This document shows, one piece after another, positions 1 to 9,504 of a stretch of DNA of 64,000 bases. The first letter of the stretch is position 1. Each line of letters begins with the position of its first letter. Source of the DNA: Pseudolabrys sp963742345 (lineage in GTDB: Bacteria; Pseudomonadota; Alphaproteobacteria; Rhizobiales; Xanthobacteraceae); contig CAVULO010000011.1 of NCBI GenBank assembly GCA_963742345.1, forward strand, positions 444,738 through 508,737, given 5' to 3'. Made by a program: the position numbers and the translations under genes. The notes below the pieces were generated by a model. It was given only the letters and a program-made list of their open reading frames with translations. It was not told where the DNA came from and ran no database searches.

Positions 1-667
1 CGAACAGAACGAGCAACACCGGGATGATGACCAGCGCGGTGCGGCCGGTCGCCACATAAAGCATGTTGGCGAGCATTGCGAGGATGATCGCCACAAAAAC
101 AAGTTGCCAAAGCCAACGCCCGCGCTTTGCGGCCTCGCTCACCAGAAACAGCAGGCCGAAGATACAAGTGACAAACTCGCCGCTTTGAGTGGCAGCGCTT
201 TTAACCAACACGTCGTCGTGACGCATAAGACCAGCCGCTAACGATGGGATCGCCATCACAACGGTCGTGGCGGCTAACAGCGCGACACACGACGAAAGAT
301 AGCCTACAAAAACCCACTCCCCATGGTTGGAGCGGCGGTATTGCACGAACAACAGCGGTATCACCAACAACTTCAAAAACGATTCGAAGCCCCGCCATCG
401 ATCGAGCAGCGTCACATCCGCCCACAACATTCCGGCCAAGCCCAAAGCGACCAGCAAGACCGGCAAGCCCCCGGCGGGGCCGGTGACCTCACGGCGAATA
501 TCGGCCCAACGAATCGTAGGAATAAGCGCGAACAGCCAGATCACCACCAAAATTGCCGTAGCGGAAGTCGACCAAGGCAGCGCCACGGCCACGGCCACGA
601 TCAGCCCGTCGGCGAGGCACGTGAGCTTTGCTTTGTCGATACCGTTTACGATCGAAAGCCCGGCCAT
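1..667 (-). CDS. waaL: O-antigen ligase (WaaL/RfaL-like), 3' part beyond window edge
   Basis: An open frame of 222 codons runs off the left edge, starting at the ATG at 667. The translation is strongly hydrophobic with repeated membrane segments (for example around residues 20-50, 65-85, 95-110 and 120-145). It ends with a segment containing ATGRTALVIIP, a pattern typical of the polymerase/ligase Wzy_C family, in which an Arg of this loop is functionally important. WaaL joins undecaprenyl-linked O-antigen to lipid A-core at the periplasmic face of the inner membrane. The start lies 3 nt beyond the stop of the upstream glycosyltransferase, so the two are almost certainly cotranscribed, and the LPS-core neighbours support the call. 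A Wzy polymerase cannot be excluded because the C-terminal half is missing. Confidence 0.75.
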   Translation of the reverse strand, partial: MAGLSIVNGIDKAKLTCLADGLIVAVAVALPWSTSATAILVVIWLFALIPTIRWADIRREVTGPAGGLPVLLVALGLAGMLWADVTLLDRWRGFESFLKLLVIPLLFVQYRRSNHGEWVFVGYLSSCVALLAATTVVMAIPSLAAGLMRHDDVLVKSAATQSGEFVTCIFGLLFLVSEAAKRGRWLWQLVFVAIILAMLANMLYVATGRTALVIIPVLLVLF

Positions 668-670
668 CGC

Positions 671-1516
671 TCAGCTCACTGCCTGGGCATCTGCGGAAGT
701 ATCCCGAAGCGATGACAAGCCCCGCTGCGCGCGGATGCGTTCACCGGCGGCTGCTCCAGCAAGCTTGCGCTCGTTCTCGGATAGCTGCGAACGATCGGCG
801 TCCGCATGCCAAAGATGGAGTACGCCGGTTGCAAACACACCATCCTTACGGCGGACGCCAGCATGCAATAGACGCACGATGATATCGGAATCTTCCTTAC
901 CCCAACCGCGATAGTCCGCATCAAAGCCATCAACGCGATCGAGATCCGACCGCCAAATGGCGAGATTACACGACCGCGCACCCTGCCAGGCCCGGCGGCG
1001 GATCCGGCGCAGAGGCCCGAGCGGCAAATGCAGTAACGCCGACAAACGATTGACACCGCCGCGCCAGCGTTCGGCAAGCCAGCGCGCGAGACCCCAGCTC
1101 TCTGGCGTGAGCTTTTCCTGTAGCACCTTCATTGTGAGATCTGCCGAAAGCAGAACGCGGTTACCCGTGACGAACCACCCTGGCGCCGCCAACTGGCGAT
1201 GGCTGGCGACAAAATCCGGCCGCACGATGCAATCCCCGTCCAGAAAAACACAATAAGCGCCGCGAGCGGCCAGTATCGCGCGGTTACGAATTTCCGCAGC
1301 GCGGAAGCCGCGGTCGGCATGCCAGACGTGATCGAGGCGACGCCCGATTTTCAACTTCCAGGCATCGATTACCTTTGCCGTGGCCGGGCCTGAACCATCA
1401 TCGGCCACAATGATTTCGAAGGCGGCGTCGCTCTGTCGCGCAAGCGACCGCAACACCGCATCGAGCGCATCTTCGCGGTTATAGGTCGTTACGATGACGG
1501 AAATCAGCTCGGCCAC
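671..1516 (-). CDS. Glycosyltransferase family 2 (GT-A), LPS core
   Basis: This 281-residue protein opens with a GT-A Rossmann start (SVIVTTYNREDAL at about 6-18) and an IIVADDGSG nucleotide-sugar motif. A DGDC element near residue 115 stands in for the DxD metal site. A C-terminal FDADYRGWGKEDSD segment resembles the galactosyltransferase-like C-terminal domain found in many family 2 enzymes. It probably adds a sugar to the LPS core or O-antigen at the cytoplasmic face. It is the first gene of a two-gene unit with the O-antigen ligase-like gene and is transcribed away from the waaE-like gene. The donor and acceptor sugars cannot be read from the sequence. Confidence 0.8.
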   Translation of the reverse strand: MAELISVIVTTYNREDALDAVLRSLARQSDAAFEIIVADDGSGPATAKVIDAWKLKIGRRLDHVWHADRGFRAAEIRNRAILAARGAYCVFLDGDCIVRPDFVASHRQLAAPGWFVTGNRVLLSADLTMKVLQEKLTPESWGLARWLAERWRGGVNRLSALLHLPLGPLRRIRRRAWQGARSCNLAIWRSDLDRVDGFDADYRGWGKEDSDIIVRLLHAGVRRKDGVFATGVLHLWHADADRSQLSENERKLAGAAAGERIRAQRGLSSLRDTSADAQAVS

Positions 1517-1638
1517 GGACGCCCTCTCCTATTGGCTTTAGCCGATGTCGCACGCGTCGACAAACCCCTAGGGCCTCCGCGTCCGTCAATGTTAACTTGA
1601 CGGCGACTCCCACGGCCCGCAACAGGCATCGACCGGCT

Positions 1639-2433
1639 ATGCAGAAAATATCAGCCTATATTCTCACTTATAACGAGGCGGAAAAGATTGAAGCGGCCAT
1701 ATCCAGTGTGCTGTGGGCCGACGAAGTGGTCGTGGTCGATTCATTCAGCGTCGACCGCACAGCCCAAATTGCTCGTTCGCTTGGCGCACGCGTTGTAGAT
1801 GTAAAATTCAAGGGGTTTGGTGACCTGCGCAATCGCGCCATCGAGTCATGCAATTTTGACTGGATATTCAGCCTCGATGCCGACGAACGCTGTACCGAAG
1901 CTGTACGCGACGAAATTCTCGCGCTGCTTGCCGGTTCGCCGCCGCACGACATCTACATGGTGCCTCGCCGCAGTTATATGATGGGCCGCTGGATCCGCGG
2001 CTCGGGTTGGTATCCAAATTTCCGCCAGCCGCAACTCTTCCGCAAAGGCAGCATCCGCTACACGCTTGAGCCAGTGCATGAGGGGTTTGAGGTGCTCGGC
2101 GGGCGACCGGTGGGCGCCCTGCAGAACGCAATCTGGCAATTTCCGTTTCGCAATCTGGAAGAAGTCGTCAACAAGATGAACCGCTATTCCACGCTCGGCG
2201 TACCGAAGCTTGCGGGTAAGCGCGTATCGATGGCGGGCGCGCTTGGCCACGGTGCGTGGTCTTTCGTCAAGCACTACATCTTCAAACTTGGCTTCATCGA
2301 TGGCTGGGCTGGTTTTGTCATTGCATTCGGAAATTTTGAAGGCACGTTCTATCGCTACGCCAAGCGCTACGAAGAGACGCAGGGCTGGCGGCCTCCGGTC
2401 AGCAATCCGATTAGGCGCGACGTCAAGTCCTGA
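1639..2433 (+). CDS. WaaE/KdtX-family LPS core glycosyltransferase
   Basis: This is a family 2 glycosyltransferase of 264 residues from the ATG at 1639. The upstream ATG at 1597 would add a 14-residue non-homologous tail, so the internal start (MQKISAYILTYNEAEKI) is preferred. The pattern ILTYNEA, VVVDSFSVDRT, FKGFGDLRNRAIE and FSLDADERC, followed by a conserved C-terminal region with WQFPFRNLEEVVNKMNRYS, is that of the WaaE/KdtX group. Members of that group add glucose to heptose I of the inner core. The neighbours hldE, hldD, waaF and waaC fit an inner-core role. Its sugar specificity is inferred only from the family. It is convergent with hldE. Confidence 0.8.
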   Translation: MQKISAYILTYNEAEKIEAAISSVLWADEVVVVDSFSVDRTAQIARSLGARVVDVKFKGFGDLRNRAIESCNFDWIFSLDADERCTEAVRDEILALLAGSPPHDIYMVPRRSYMMGRWIRGSGWYPNFRQPQLFRKGSIRYTLEPVHEGFEVLGGRPVGALQNAIWQFPFRNLEEVVNKMNRYSTLGVPKLAGKRVSMAGALGHGAWSFVKHYIFKLGFIDGWAGFVIAFGNFEGTFYRYAKRYEETQGWRPPVSNPIRRDVKS

Positions 2434-2478
2434 CAGGTTTGCGAAGCTGGCGGGAGAGAATTGCGTAGCGCTAGCCAT

Positions 2479-3960
2479 TCACCGGGACGAACGTGTCTTC
2501 GATGCGCGCGTACGTTCGACCATCGACGTGGTTGAATGACCTGGAACGATATCGATCAGTATGATCTCGCCGCCAAACGCCTCCACCATCTCGCGACCTA
2601 CCACCTCCTCGCGAGTATAGTCGCTGCCTTTGACCAGCACAGTCGGCTTCACGTGGCTGATCAGCTTTTCCGGCGTGTCCTCATCGAACACAGCGACCAC
2701 GTCAACCGCTTCGAGCGCCGCCAGTACTTCGGCGCGCGCCTGCACCGGCTGTACCGGACGGCCGGCGCCTTTCAACCGCGTGACCGACGCATCACCATTC
2801 AGACCCACAACCAGACGATCGCAAGCCGCACGTGCGCCGGCCAGCAGCTTGACGTGTCCGGGATGCAGTAGATCGAAGCAACCGTTGGTAAAACCGACGC
2901 GCAAACCTTGCCTCCGCCATTCTGCGAGATAGTCGTCAAGGACGGCCCAATCGAAAACAATTTTTTCTTCAGACGCCAGCGTCGCCGCCGGCAATATACG
3001 CGAACGTAGCTCGGCGACAGATGCCGTCGCAGTGCCACGCTTTCCTACGACCACTGCAGCGGCGGCGTTGGCGGCGCGCATTGCGGATTCGAAATCGGCC
3101 CGCATTGCCAACATCGCGGAAAGGACCGCCACGACCGTGTCGCCGGCGCCCGAGACATCGCGTACGCGCACGGGATAAGCAGGGACATGGACCGACGCGT
3201 CTTTTGTAACAAGAGTCATCCCGGCCTCGCTGCGTGTCACCAGAATCGCTCTCGCGGCCACCGCGTCACAAAGCTTCGCCGCAGCATCGGCGATTTCATC
3301 GTCGGTCTTGGCCGGACTGCGCGTGGCGTCAGCGAGCTCCTGCCTGTTTGGCGTAATAAGAGTAGCTCCGCGGTAAATGCTGTAGTCGTGGCCCTTAGGA
3401 TCGACCACCACAGGCTTGCCACTCTCGTTCGCGGCATCAATCACAGCGCGGGTCACGCGGGGAGTGAGCGCGCCTTTGGCATAGTCGGACAAAACCACTG
3501 CACCTACCCGCGGTATCGCCTTTATCACGTGGCCGATCAGCGCGTCTTCGCTGCCGGCATCGACGGCTGAAGGCGTTTCCCAATCGGCCCGCAACAAATG
3601 CGTCGAATGGTGCTCCGATACGAAACGGACCTTACGCGTGGTTTGGCGTCCCCCATCGACGACCAAATGAAATTCGATCAGCGGATGGGCACTCAGCGCC
3701 TTGGTCAGGGCACCGCCAGCCTCGTCGTCACCAACGGCACCAACAAAGATGCAACGCGCACCGAGCGCGACCAGGTTGCGGGCTACGTTTCCTGCGCCGC
3801 CAATCATCAGTTCAGTGCGTTTGACCGCAATCACCGGCGTCGGTGCTTCCGGCGAAATGCGCGAGACTTCGCCATAGACGAACTCGTCCAGCATCAAATC
3901 GCCGATGCAGAGCACGGTCTGTTCTGAAAGCGCCGCCAGATGCTTGTCAAAGTCGTACAT
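2479..3960 (-). CDS. hldE: Bifunctional heptose 7-phosphate kinase / heptose 1-phosphate adenylyltransferase HldE
   Basis: The 493-residue protein has two domains. Residues ~1-320 form a ribokinase-like domain (glycine-rich MIGGAGNVARN near 52-62, DVSGAGDTVVA catalytic-base motif near 268-278) that phosphorylates D-glycero-D-manno-heptose 7-phosphate at O1. Residues ~345-493 form a cytidylyltransferase-fold domain with FTNGCFDLLHPGHVK, including the HxGH signature, that transfers AMP to the heptose 1-phosphate. The length is slightly above the usual ~475. It lies 4 nt beyond the stop of hldD's upstream partner on the same strand: hldD stops at 3965 and hldE follows in the order hldD-waaF being divergent. 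Together hldE and hldD finish ADP-L-glycero-D-manno-heptose synthesis; gmhA and gmhB are not in this window. Confidence 0.95.
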   Translation of the reverse strand: MYDFDKHLAALSEQTVLCIGDLMLDEFVYGEVSRISPEAPTPVIAVKRTELMIGGAGNVARNLVALGARCIFVGAVGDDEAGGALTKALSAHPLIEFHLVVDGGRQTTRKVRFVSEHHSTHLLRADWETPSAVDAGSEDALIGHVIKAIPRVGAVVLSDYAKGALTPRVTRAVIDAANESGKPVVVDPKGHDYSIYRGATLITPNRQELADATRSPAKTDDEIADAAAKLCDAVAARAILVTRSEAGMTLVTKDASVHVPAYPVRVRDVSGAGDTVVAVLSAMLAMRADFESAMRAANAAAAVVVGKRGTATASVAELRSRILPAATLASEEKIVFDWAVLDDYLAEWRRQGLRVGFTNGCFDLLHPGHVKLLAGARAACDRLVVGLNGDASVTRLKGAGRPVQPVQARAEVLAALEAVDVVAVFDEDTPEKLISHVKPTVLVKGSDYTREEVVGREMVEAFGGEIILIDIVPGHSTTSMVERTRASKTRSSR

Positions 3961-3964
3961 CGCT

Positions 3965-4948
3965 TCACCGATAACGGTCGTCGCGGCTGAGATAGCCGGT
4001 GATGTATTGGTTTACGGCGGCTTCGAGCGGCATGAAACCGGCGTTATAGCCCGCGCGGCGCAAACGTTCGATGCGCGCTTCTGTGAAGTATTGATACTGC
4101 CCGCGGATTGCCTCAGGCATGTCGATAAATTCGATGTTCACCGGCTTGCGAAGGGCCGTGAACATGGCGCCGATCATGTCGCGGAAGCTTTCGGCCTTGC
4201 CGGTACCGACGTTGAAGATGCCGTTTATCCCCGTTGCCTCCAGCAGCCAGCGCAGGACGGAGATGGCGTCATCCACGTAAATGAAGTCTCGGCGCTGATC
4301 GCCATCGGCAATACCTTCACGGTGTGACTTGAACAGACGCACAGGCTGGCCTGACTTGGCGACGTCGAAAACCTTGGCCAAAACACTGGCCATATGGCCT
4401 TTGTGGTATTCATTCGGCCCGTAGACGTTAAAAAATTTCAAACCGACCCAATGCGGCGGCATTTTTTCTTTCTTCAAGTAACGGTCAATCAACGCGAGAT
4501 CAAACAGGTGCTTGCTCCAGCCGTAGAGGTTCATCGGCTTGAGCTTGCGCAACGCATCAAGCGACCAATCGTCGTCAAAGCCCTGGCTGCCGTCTCCATA
4601 GGTCGCCGCCGACGATGCATAAATGAACGGCGTACGCGTTACCGTGCACCAGTCGAGCAGGCGCAGCGATAGGCGAAAATTGTTTTCCATCACCAGATCG
4701 CCGTCAGTGGCGCTGGTATCGGAAATTGCGCCCATGTGAATCACAGCCTCGAGCTTGCGGCTGTCGAGCCACCGGGTCAGTTCGGCCGGGGGTACAAGGT
4801 CCGCGACCTGATGCTTGGCGAGATTGCGCCACTTGGCGTCATCGCGGCCGAGCTTGTCACCCACCACGATGTCGGTTGCGCCCGCCTCATTGAGGCTGGC
4901 GACCACATTTGATCCGATAAAACCGGCCCCACCGGTGACCAAAAACAT
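3965..4948 (-). CDS. hldD: ADP-L-glycero-D-manno-heptose 6-epimerase HldD
   Basis: This short-chain dehydrogenase/epimerase has 327 residues from the ATG at 4948, which is preceded by GAGG at a good distance and starts directly with the NADP site MFLVTGGAGFIGSNVV. The ATG at 4972 would put eight residues ahead of it, which is unusual for the family. A YGWSK catalytic pair (Tyr, Lys) follows near residue 140, and the specific tail includes FFNVYGPNEYHKGHMAS. The enzyme epimerises C6 of ADP-D-glycero-D-manno-heptose, the last cytoplasmic step before heptosyl transfer. It sits directly upstream of hldE, 4 nt apart, and is divergent from waaF. Confidence 0.93.
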   Translation of the reverse strand: MFLVTGGAGFIGSNVVASLNEAGATDIVVGDKLGRDDAKWRNLAKHQVADLVPPAELTRWLDSRKLEAVIHMGAISDTSATDGDLVMENNFRLSLRLLDWCTVTRTPFIYASSAATYGDGSQGFDDDWSLDALRKLKPMNLYGWSKHLFDLALIDRYLKKEKMPPHWVGLKFFNVYGPNEYHKGHMASVLAKVFDVAKSGQPVRLFKSHREGIADGDQRRDFIYVDDAISVLRWLLEATGINGIFNVGTGKAESFRDMIGAMFTALRKPVNIEFIDMPEAIRGQYQYFTEARIERLRRAGYNAGFMPLEAAVNQYITGYLSRDDRYR

Positions 4949-5144
4949 GCCTACCTCGTCGACGCTTGGCACTCCCGCAAACCTTTGCCCCAGTCAGCCG
5001 TCGGGCGCAATGTTAGGGACAATTCGCTCGCAAATGGCTCCGGACAGGGTAAAAACGCGCGGCTGGACAGGCCGCTGCAGCGCAGGTTAACGCCTTCTTT
5101 GCCGGCTCAAAATAGGGCGAACAGAGCGAGCGGCGCCAAAATCC

Positions 5145-6203
5145 ATGACCGAAGCCTTCAACCAAACCGCCGCGCCGGTCCTTATCGTCCCCTATGTATG
5201 GATCGGCGATTTCGTCCGCTGCCATTCGGTCGTAAAACTTCTGTACGCCCAAGCGCCAAACCGCCCGATCGATATCGTCAGCAGCAGCCTTTGCGCCCCG
5301 CTCGCCGATTACATGCCCGGCGTTCGGCGCGCCATCGTGATCGATTTGCCACGTCGAAGATTGGGCATCGCCGCTCAGCAGCGGCTTGCCGAATTGCTGC
5401 GTCAAGGCAAATACGGTCAGGCCTTGGTGATGTCGCGGAAGTGGAAGGCAGCATTGGCACCTTGGCTCGCCGGGATTCCGGTACGAACGGGCTTCGCCGG
5501 CGAATTTCGCTTTGGCCTGCTCAACGATGTGCGTTCTGGTGAGCGCACGTTACCCCGCATGATAGATCAGATGGGGGTGTTGGCACTGCCAAAAGATACA
5601 CCACTTCCAAAAGAGTGGCCTCTGCCCGAGTTGAATGTACCAACCCGTGAGGTGGACGAATGGCGCGCGCAACGGGAGCTGTCGAATGAAGCTCGTCCAA
5701 TTGTTGCGTTGTCGCCGGGCGCGGTCGGTGCCGGCAAAGCCTGGCCTGCTCACCACTATTGCGACCTGGCACGCGCGCTCGTGAAAGATGGAGCCGCGAT
5801 CTGGGTGTTGGGCGGGCCTGACGAAATTTCGCTTGCGAAAGAAATCGCGGCCGCTGGCGGACCGCGCGTGCGCGACCTTACCGGCACCGATTTGCGCAAC
5901 GCGATCCTGGCCATCGCCGCAGCTGATGTTTCGGTAACCAACGATTCCGGATTAATGCACGTGTCAGCAGCGATCGGCACACCAACGATCGCAATCTTTG
6001 GTCCAACCAGCCCCTGGCATTGGAAGCCGCTCAACCCGATCGCCGCCATCCTCGAGCCGGCAGGTGATGAGCACGCGCGCGAGCAAGCCCGCATCGACGG
6101 CAATGACGCCGTGCGCCATCGACGTACTGACAATGTGCCCGTCGAGGTCGTGCTTGCGAGCGTGCGGAAAGTGCTCGTCGGCGCGGAATATCGCAAGAAA
6201 TGA
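5145..6203 (+). CDS. waaF: LPS heptosyltransferase II WaaF
   Basis: This GT-B glycosyltransferase of family 9 has 352 residues. The start region IVPYVWIGDFVRCHS matches the WaaF acceptor loop (xxIGDxV), and the C-terminal donor half contains ALSPGAVGAGKAWP and VTNDSGLMHVSAAIGTPTIAIFGPTSPWHW, a hallmark of WaaF. It transfers L,D-heptose from ADP-heptose to heptose I of the inner core. It is divergent from hldD, with about 195 nt between the starts holding the promoters. It is followed at 90 nt by the kdsD-type gene on the same strand. Confidence 0.92.
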   Translation: MTEAFNQTAAPVLIVPYVWIGDFVRCHSVVKLLYAQAPNRPIDIVSSSLCAPLADYMPGVRRAIVIDLPRRRLGIAAQQRLAELLRQGKYGQALVMSRKWKAALAPWLAGIPVRTGFAGEFRFGLLNDVRSGERTLPRMIDQMGVLALPKDTPLPKEWPLPELNVPTREVDEWRAQRELSNEARPIVALSPGAVGAGKAWPAHHYCDLARALVKDGAAIWVLGGPDEISLAKEIAAAGGPRVRDLTGTDLRNAILAIAAADVSVTNDSGLMHVSAAIGTPTIAIFGPTSPWHWKPLNPIAAILEPAGDEHAREQARIDGNDAVRHRRTDNVPVEVVLASVRKVLVGAEYRKK

Positions 6204-6293
6204 GATCACCGAGCGCGCCACCCAACCCCGGCTTTGTTAACGAATGGACGAGCCCGGCCTGACGCGAGGACGTTTTCGTGCTATCAAAGTCCC

Positions 6294-7298
6294 ATGGCTA
6301 AACCGAAGCCAGCTCATACAACGAGCGACCGTGCGCAAGCCGCGATCGCATCTGCGCTGCGTACTCTGGAAGCAGAAGGCGGCGGTGTTGATGCCTTGGC
6401 TGCCGCATTGCGCGACGGGCTCGGCACCGCCTTCGCGGCTGTCGTTGATCTGATTCGCGCGGCGCAAGGGCGGGTGATTGTGACCGGCATGGGCAAATCC
6501 GGTCACGTCGCGCGTAAAATCGCGTCGACCCTCGCCTCGACCGGGACCCCGGCCTTTTTCGTGCACCCTGGCGAAGCCAGTCACGGCGATCTCGGAATGA
6601 TCGCAAACAATGACGTCATCCTGGCACTCTCATGGTCCGGCGAAACGGCCGAGCTTAAAAACATCACCGATTATTCGCGCCGCCACGGAATCAAACTGAT
6701 CGCAATGACCGCGATCCCCGAGAGTGCCTTGGCCAAAGTGGCCGATGCGGTACTCGCGCTGCCGCAGGCGCGCGAGGCTTGCCCGCACAATCTCGCGCCG
6801 ACGACATCTTCGCTGATGCAACTTGCCCTTGGCGACGCTTTAGCCATCGCGCTGCTCGAAAGCCACGGCTTCACACCTGTCGATTTCGGTCTGCTGCATC
6901 CCGGCGGGAAACTCGGCACCCTGCTGAAAACCGTGCGCGATATCATGCATACCGGCGCGGCAGTGCCGCTGTCGTCGCTTGGCACGCGCATGTCGGAGGC
7001 AATCCTCGAAATGACCGCCAAGGGCTTCGGTTGCGTCGGCATCACTGATCCGCGCGGGCTCTTGGTTGGAATCATCACCGACGGCGATCTGCGGCGACAT
7101 ATGCGAGATAATTTGCTCGACGCCCGCGTCGAAGATGTGATGACGCGTGGAGCAAAGACCGTACGCCCCGACCAGTTGCTGAGCGAGACGTTGGATATCC
7201 TCAATTCGAAGAAGGTAACCGCGTTGTTTGCGGTCGAGGGCGGCAAACCTGTCGGCGTCATCCACGTGCACGATTTGCTGCGCGCCGGCACAGCTTAA
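6294..7298 (+). CDS. kdsD: Arabinose-5-phosphate isomerase, KdsD/KpsF/GutQ family
   Basis: The protein has 334 residues from the ATG at 6294; the reading frame is open further upstream to 6234, but that extension lacks family similarity. An N-terminal SIS domain (VIVTGMGKSGHVARKIASTLASTGT, then LSWSGETAELKNI) binds the sugar phosphate. Two C-terminal CBS domains follow (from about residue 215, for example GIITDGDLRRHM). The enzyme interconverts ribulose 5-phosphate and arabinose 5-phosphate, the entry point to Kdo. Its place between waaF and waaC fits Kdo supply for the LPS core. It should not be confused with gmhA, which lacks CBS domains. Confidence 0.9.
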   Translation: MAKPKPAHTTSDRAQAAIASALRTLEAEGGGVDALAAALRDGLGTAFAAVVDLIRAAQGRVIVTGMGKSGHVARKIASTLASTGTPAFFVHPGEASHGDLGMIANNDVILALSWSGETAELKNITDYSRRHGIKLIAMTAIPESALAKVADAVLALPQAREACPHNLAPTTSSLMQLALGDALAIALLESHGFTPVDFGLLHPGGKLGTLLKTVRDIMHTGAAVPLSSLGTRMSEAILEMTAKGFGCVGITDPRGLLVGIITDGDLRRHMRDNLLDARVEDVMTRGAKTVRPDQLLSETLDILNSKKVTALFAVEGGKPVGVIHVHDLLRAGTA

Positions 7299-7304
7299 AA
7301 CATT

Positions 7305-8249
7305 TTAGCGAACGATTTTTGCAATCGCGTCGATTACGGAGTCGACCGAGGGCGACACGCCATTATCTCCGAGCACCGCTAGTGGTCCGCTTCCAAGTGG
7401 TCCCGTCAGGCTGGGCTTGCTGCCGGTAAAGATTGCAACCAGGGGGACGCCTAGCGCGGCAGCAAGATGGAGGAGACCCGTGTCAACGCCAACGACAAAT
7501 TGCGCGCCAGCAATCAACTTCACAACCTGATCCAGCGGCGCTCGTTCAGGCACACGCGCGCCTGGCACTTCGATCGCAATACGTTCGCTGCGGGTACGTT
7601 CGGTCTCTGCGCCCCAGGGCAACACCAGTTCGATGGTCCGTCCGATTGCCTTGCCCAGGCCGATCCAGTTCGCCTCCGGCCATTGCTTTTCTGGCCGCGT
7701 AGTGGCGTGCAAGAAGACCGCATATCGCGATGTATCAGTCGTAAATCGTCGGCGGTCGAGCCCAAAGTTTGGGGCGCCCTGCGGCGTATAGCCGAGCGCC
7801 CGCCCACTCAGGATCCGGTTGCGCTCGACCGCGTGCAAATTACGGTCGACGCGATAGCGGACATCGTAACATGCTGAAGCCAGCGGCTCCCGGACGCTCG
7901 AAGCGTCGTAGCCATGGCGCCGGCCATGCGCCATCCGGGCGATTACGGCGCTACGCAAAAGGCCTTGGTTATCGACTATATCGTCATACTGATGCGCGCG
8001 GATAGCACGAAAACTCGCAACAATCTCGGCCATTGTCGCTGGCGCGTACAGCGACTTTCGCCAGCGCCGCCAGGCAACCGGAATAATTCCATCCACGGCT
8101 GGATGCAGGCGCACCAGCGGTGCAAAAGCCTCCTCCACCAACCACGTAAAAGCCGCATCGCCCCGCGCCTTGCGGGCATCGGTCAAGGCCGGCATGTGAT
8201 GAATCACGTCGCCGAGAGAAGAGGTCTTGATGAAAAGAATGTTGGCCAT
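7305..8249 (-). CDS. waaC: LPS heptosyltransferase I WaaC
   Basis: This family 9 glycosyltransferase of 314 residues carries the WaaC N-terminal loop IKTSSLGDVIHHMPALTDA and an HATTRPEKQWPEANW segment in the donor half. It ends with VVGVDTGLLHLAAALGVPLVAIFTGSKP, the ADP-heptose-binding motif. It adds the first L,D-heptose to Kdo2-lipid A. It is convergent with the kdsD-type gene (6 nt between stops) and divergent from galE. Length and motifs match the family, so only the substrate stereochemistry is inferred. Confidence 0.92.
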   Translation of the reverse strand: MANILFIKTSSLGDVIHHMPALTDARKARGDAAFTWLVEEAFAPLVRLHPAVDGIIPVAWRRWRKSLYAPATMAEIVASFRAIRAHQYDDIVDNQGLLRSAVIARMAHGRRHGYDASSVREPLASACYDVRYRVDRNLHAVERNRILSGRALGYTPQGAPNFGLDRRRFTTDTSRYAVFLHATTRPEKQWPEANWIGLGKAIGRTIELVLPWGAETERTRSERIAIEVPGARVPERAPLDQVVKLIAGAQFVVGVDTGLLHLAAALGVPLVAIFTGSKPSLTGPLGSGPLAVLGDNGVSPSVDSVIDAIAKIVR

Positions 8250-8377
8250 AGCGCGTTTGCGGCACCCATATACCGGTCATTAAGCATGCCCGCCATAACC
8301 ATGCCATCGCGAAGCAGGATCAAGATGCGGCTTTTACGTTCATTGGGCACATTCGCCGGACTGAGGGGACATCAGGC

Positions 8378-9376
8378 ATGACGATTCTTGTCACAGGCGG
8401 CGCCGGCTATATCGGTAGCCACATGGTGCACGAACTCGTCGACGCGGGCGAGCAGGTGGTCGTGCTCGACAATCTCTCGACCGGATTCCGCTTCCTGATA
8501 CCAACCTCGGTTCCCTTCGTTTCGGGCAGCACAGGCGACCGGTCGCTGGTCGACGACATCATCGCACGGCACGCCATCACCGCTATCGTTCATTTTGCTG
8601 CCTCGGTCGTGGTGCCGGAATCCGTTGCCGACCCACTCGGATATTACAGCAATAACACTGTGAACACTTGTGCGCTGCTTGACGTCGCGATCAAGACCGG
8701 CATCCGGCAGTTCATTTTTTCATCCACCGCCGCGGTCTACGGAACGACAGGCGAAGCGCCTGTGCGTGAGAGCGCGCCGACAGTGCCGATCTCGCCCTAC
8801 GGCACCTCAAAGCTGATGTCCGAGATTATGTTGCACGACGCCGGCAAGGCCCACGGCTTGCGTTTCGTAATATTGCGCTATTTCAACGTCGCCGGTGCCG
8901 ACCCTAAATTGCGCACCGGACAGGCAACGCCGGCCGCGACCCACTTGATCAAGGTCGCCTGTGAGACCGCAACCGGCAAACGGCCAAAGATGGACGTATT
9001 CGGAACCGACTATCCGACGCCGGACGGCACTTGCATTCGCGACTACATCCACGTCAGCGATCTGGTGCAAGCACACTCGGCGGCGCTTGCCTATTTGCGT
9101 AGTGGCGGTGCAAGCACGACATTCAACTGCGGCTACGGCCGGGGTGCTTCGGTGTTCGAGGTGATCGACGCAGTACGGCGCGCAAGCGGACGCGATTTTT
9201 CCGTCGATGTTTCCGGCCGCCGGCCCGGCGACGCGCCGGCGTTGGTCGCGAATGTCGATCGCATTCGCGCCGCGTTGCCCTGGCGCCCGCGATTCCAGAA
9301 TCTCGACACCATCGTCGCCCACGCGCTTGCATGGGAAAAGCAGTTGGCGAGCCGGCGCAAGAGCGGCGTCGCTTGA
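8378..9376 (+). CDS. galE: UDP-glucose 4-epimerase GalE
   Basis: The 332-residue extended short-chain dehydrogenase has the NAD site ILVTGGAGYIGSHMVHEL at the start. Other family marks are the adenine-contacting VVVLDNLSTG, the SSTAAVYG segment, the catalytic YGTSK pair and the RYFNVAGAD motif. It interconverts UDP-glucose and UDP-galactose, supplying galactose to the LPS or exopolysaccharide. It begins 128 nt beyond the divergent waaC start and is followed by msbA on the same strand. A uronate epimerase is a less likely alternative because the galE-specific Asn/Tyr pattern is intact. Confidence 0.9.
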   Translation: MTILVTGGAGYIGSHMVHELVDAGEQVVVLDNLSTGFRFLIPTSVPFVSGSTGDRSLVDDIIARHAITAIVHFAASVVVPESVADPLGYYSNNTVNTCALLDVAIKTGIRQFIFSSTAAVYGTTGEAPVRESAPTVPISPYGTSKLMSEIMLHDAGKAHGLRFVILRYFNVAGADPKLRTGQATPAATHLIKVACETATGKRPKMDVFGTDYPTPDGTCIRDYIHVSDLVQAHSAALAYLRSGGASTTFNCGYGRGASVFEVIDAVRRASGRDFSVDVSGRRPGDAPALVANVDRIRAALPWRPRFQNLDTIVAHALAWEKQLASRRKSGVA

Positions 9377-9504
9377 CGAGCAAAACCGGCGCTTTTTACC
9401 GCCTTTCGCCGCCTTAGTTTATCGCTTGAAAAATTCTTTGCACGCAGGCAAGGAAACGGTCACCCCTGCCCCGACGTGCCCTATTCACAGCCCACAGAGG
9501 GCGG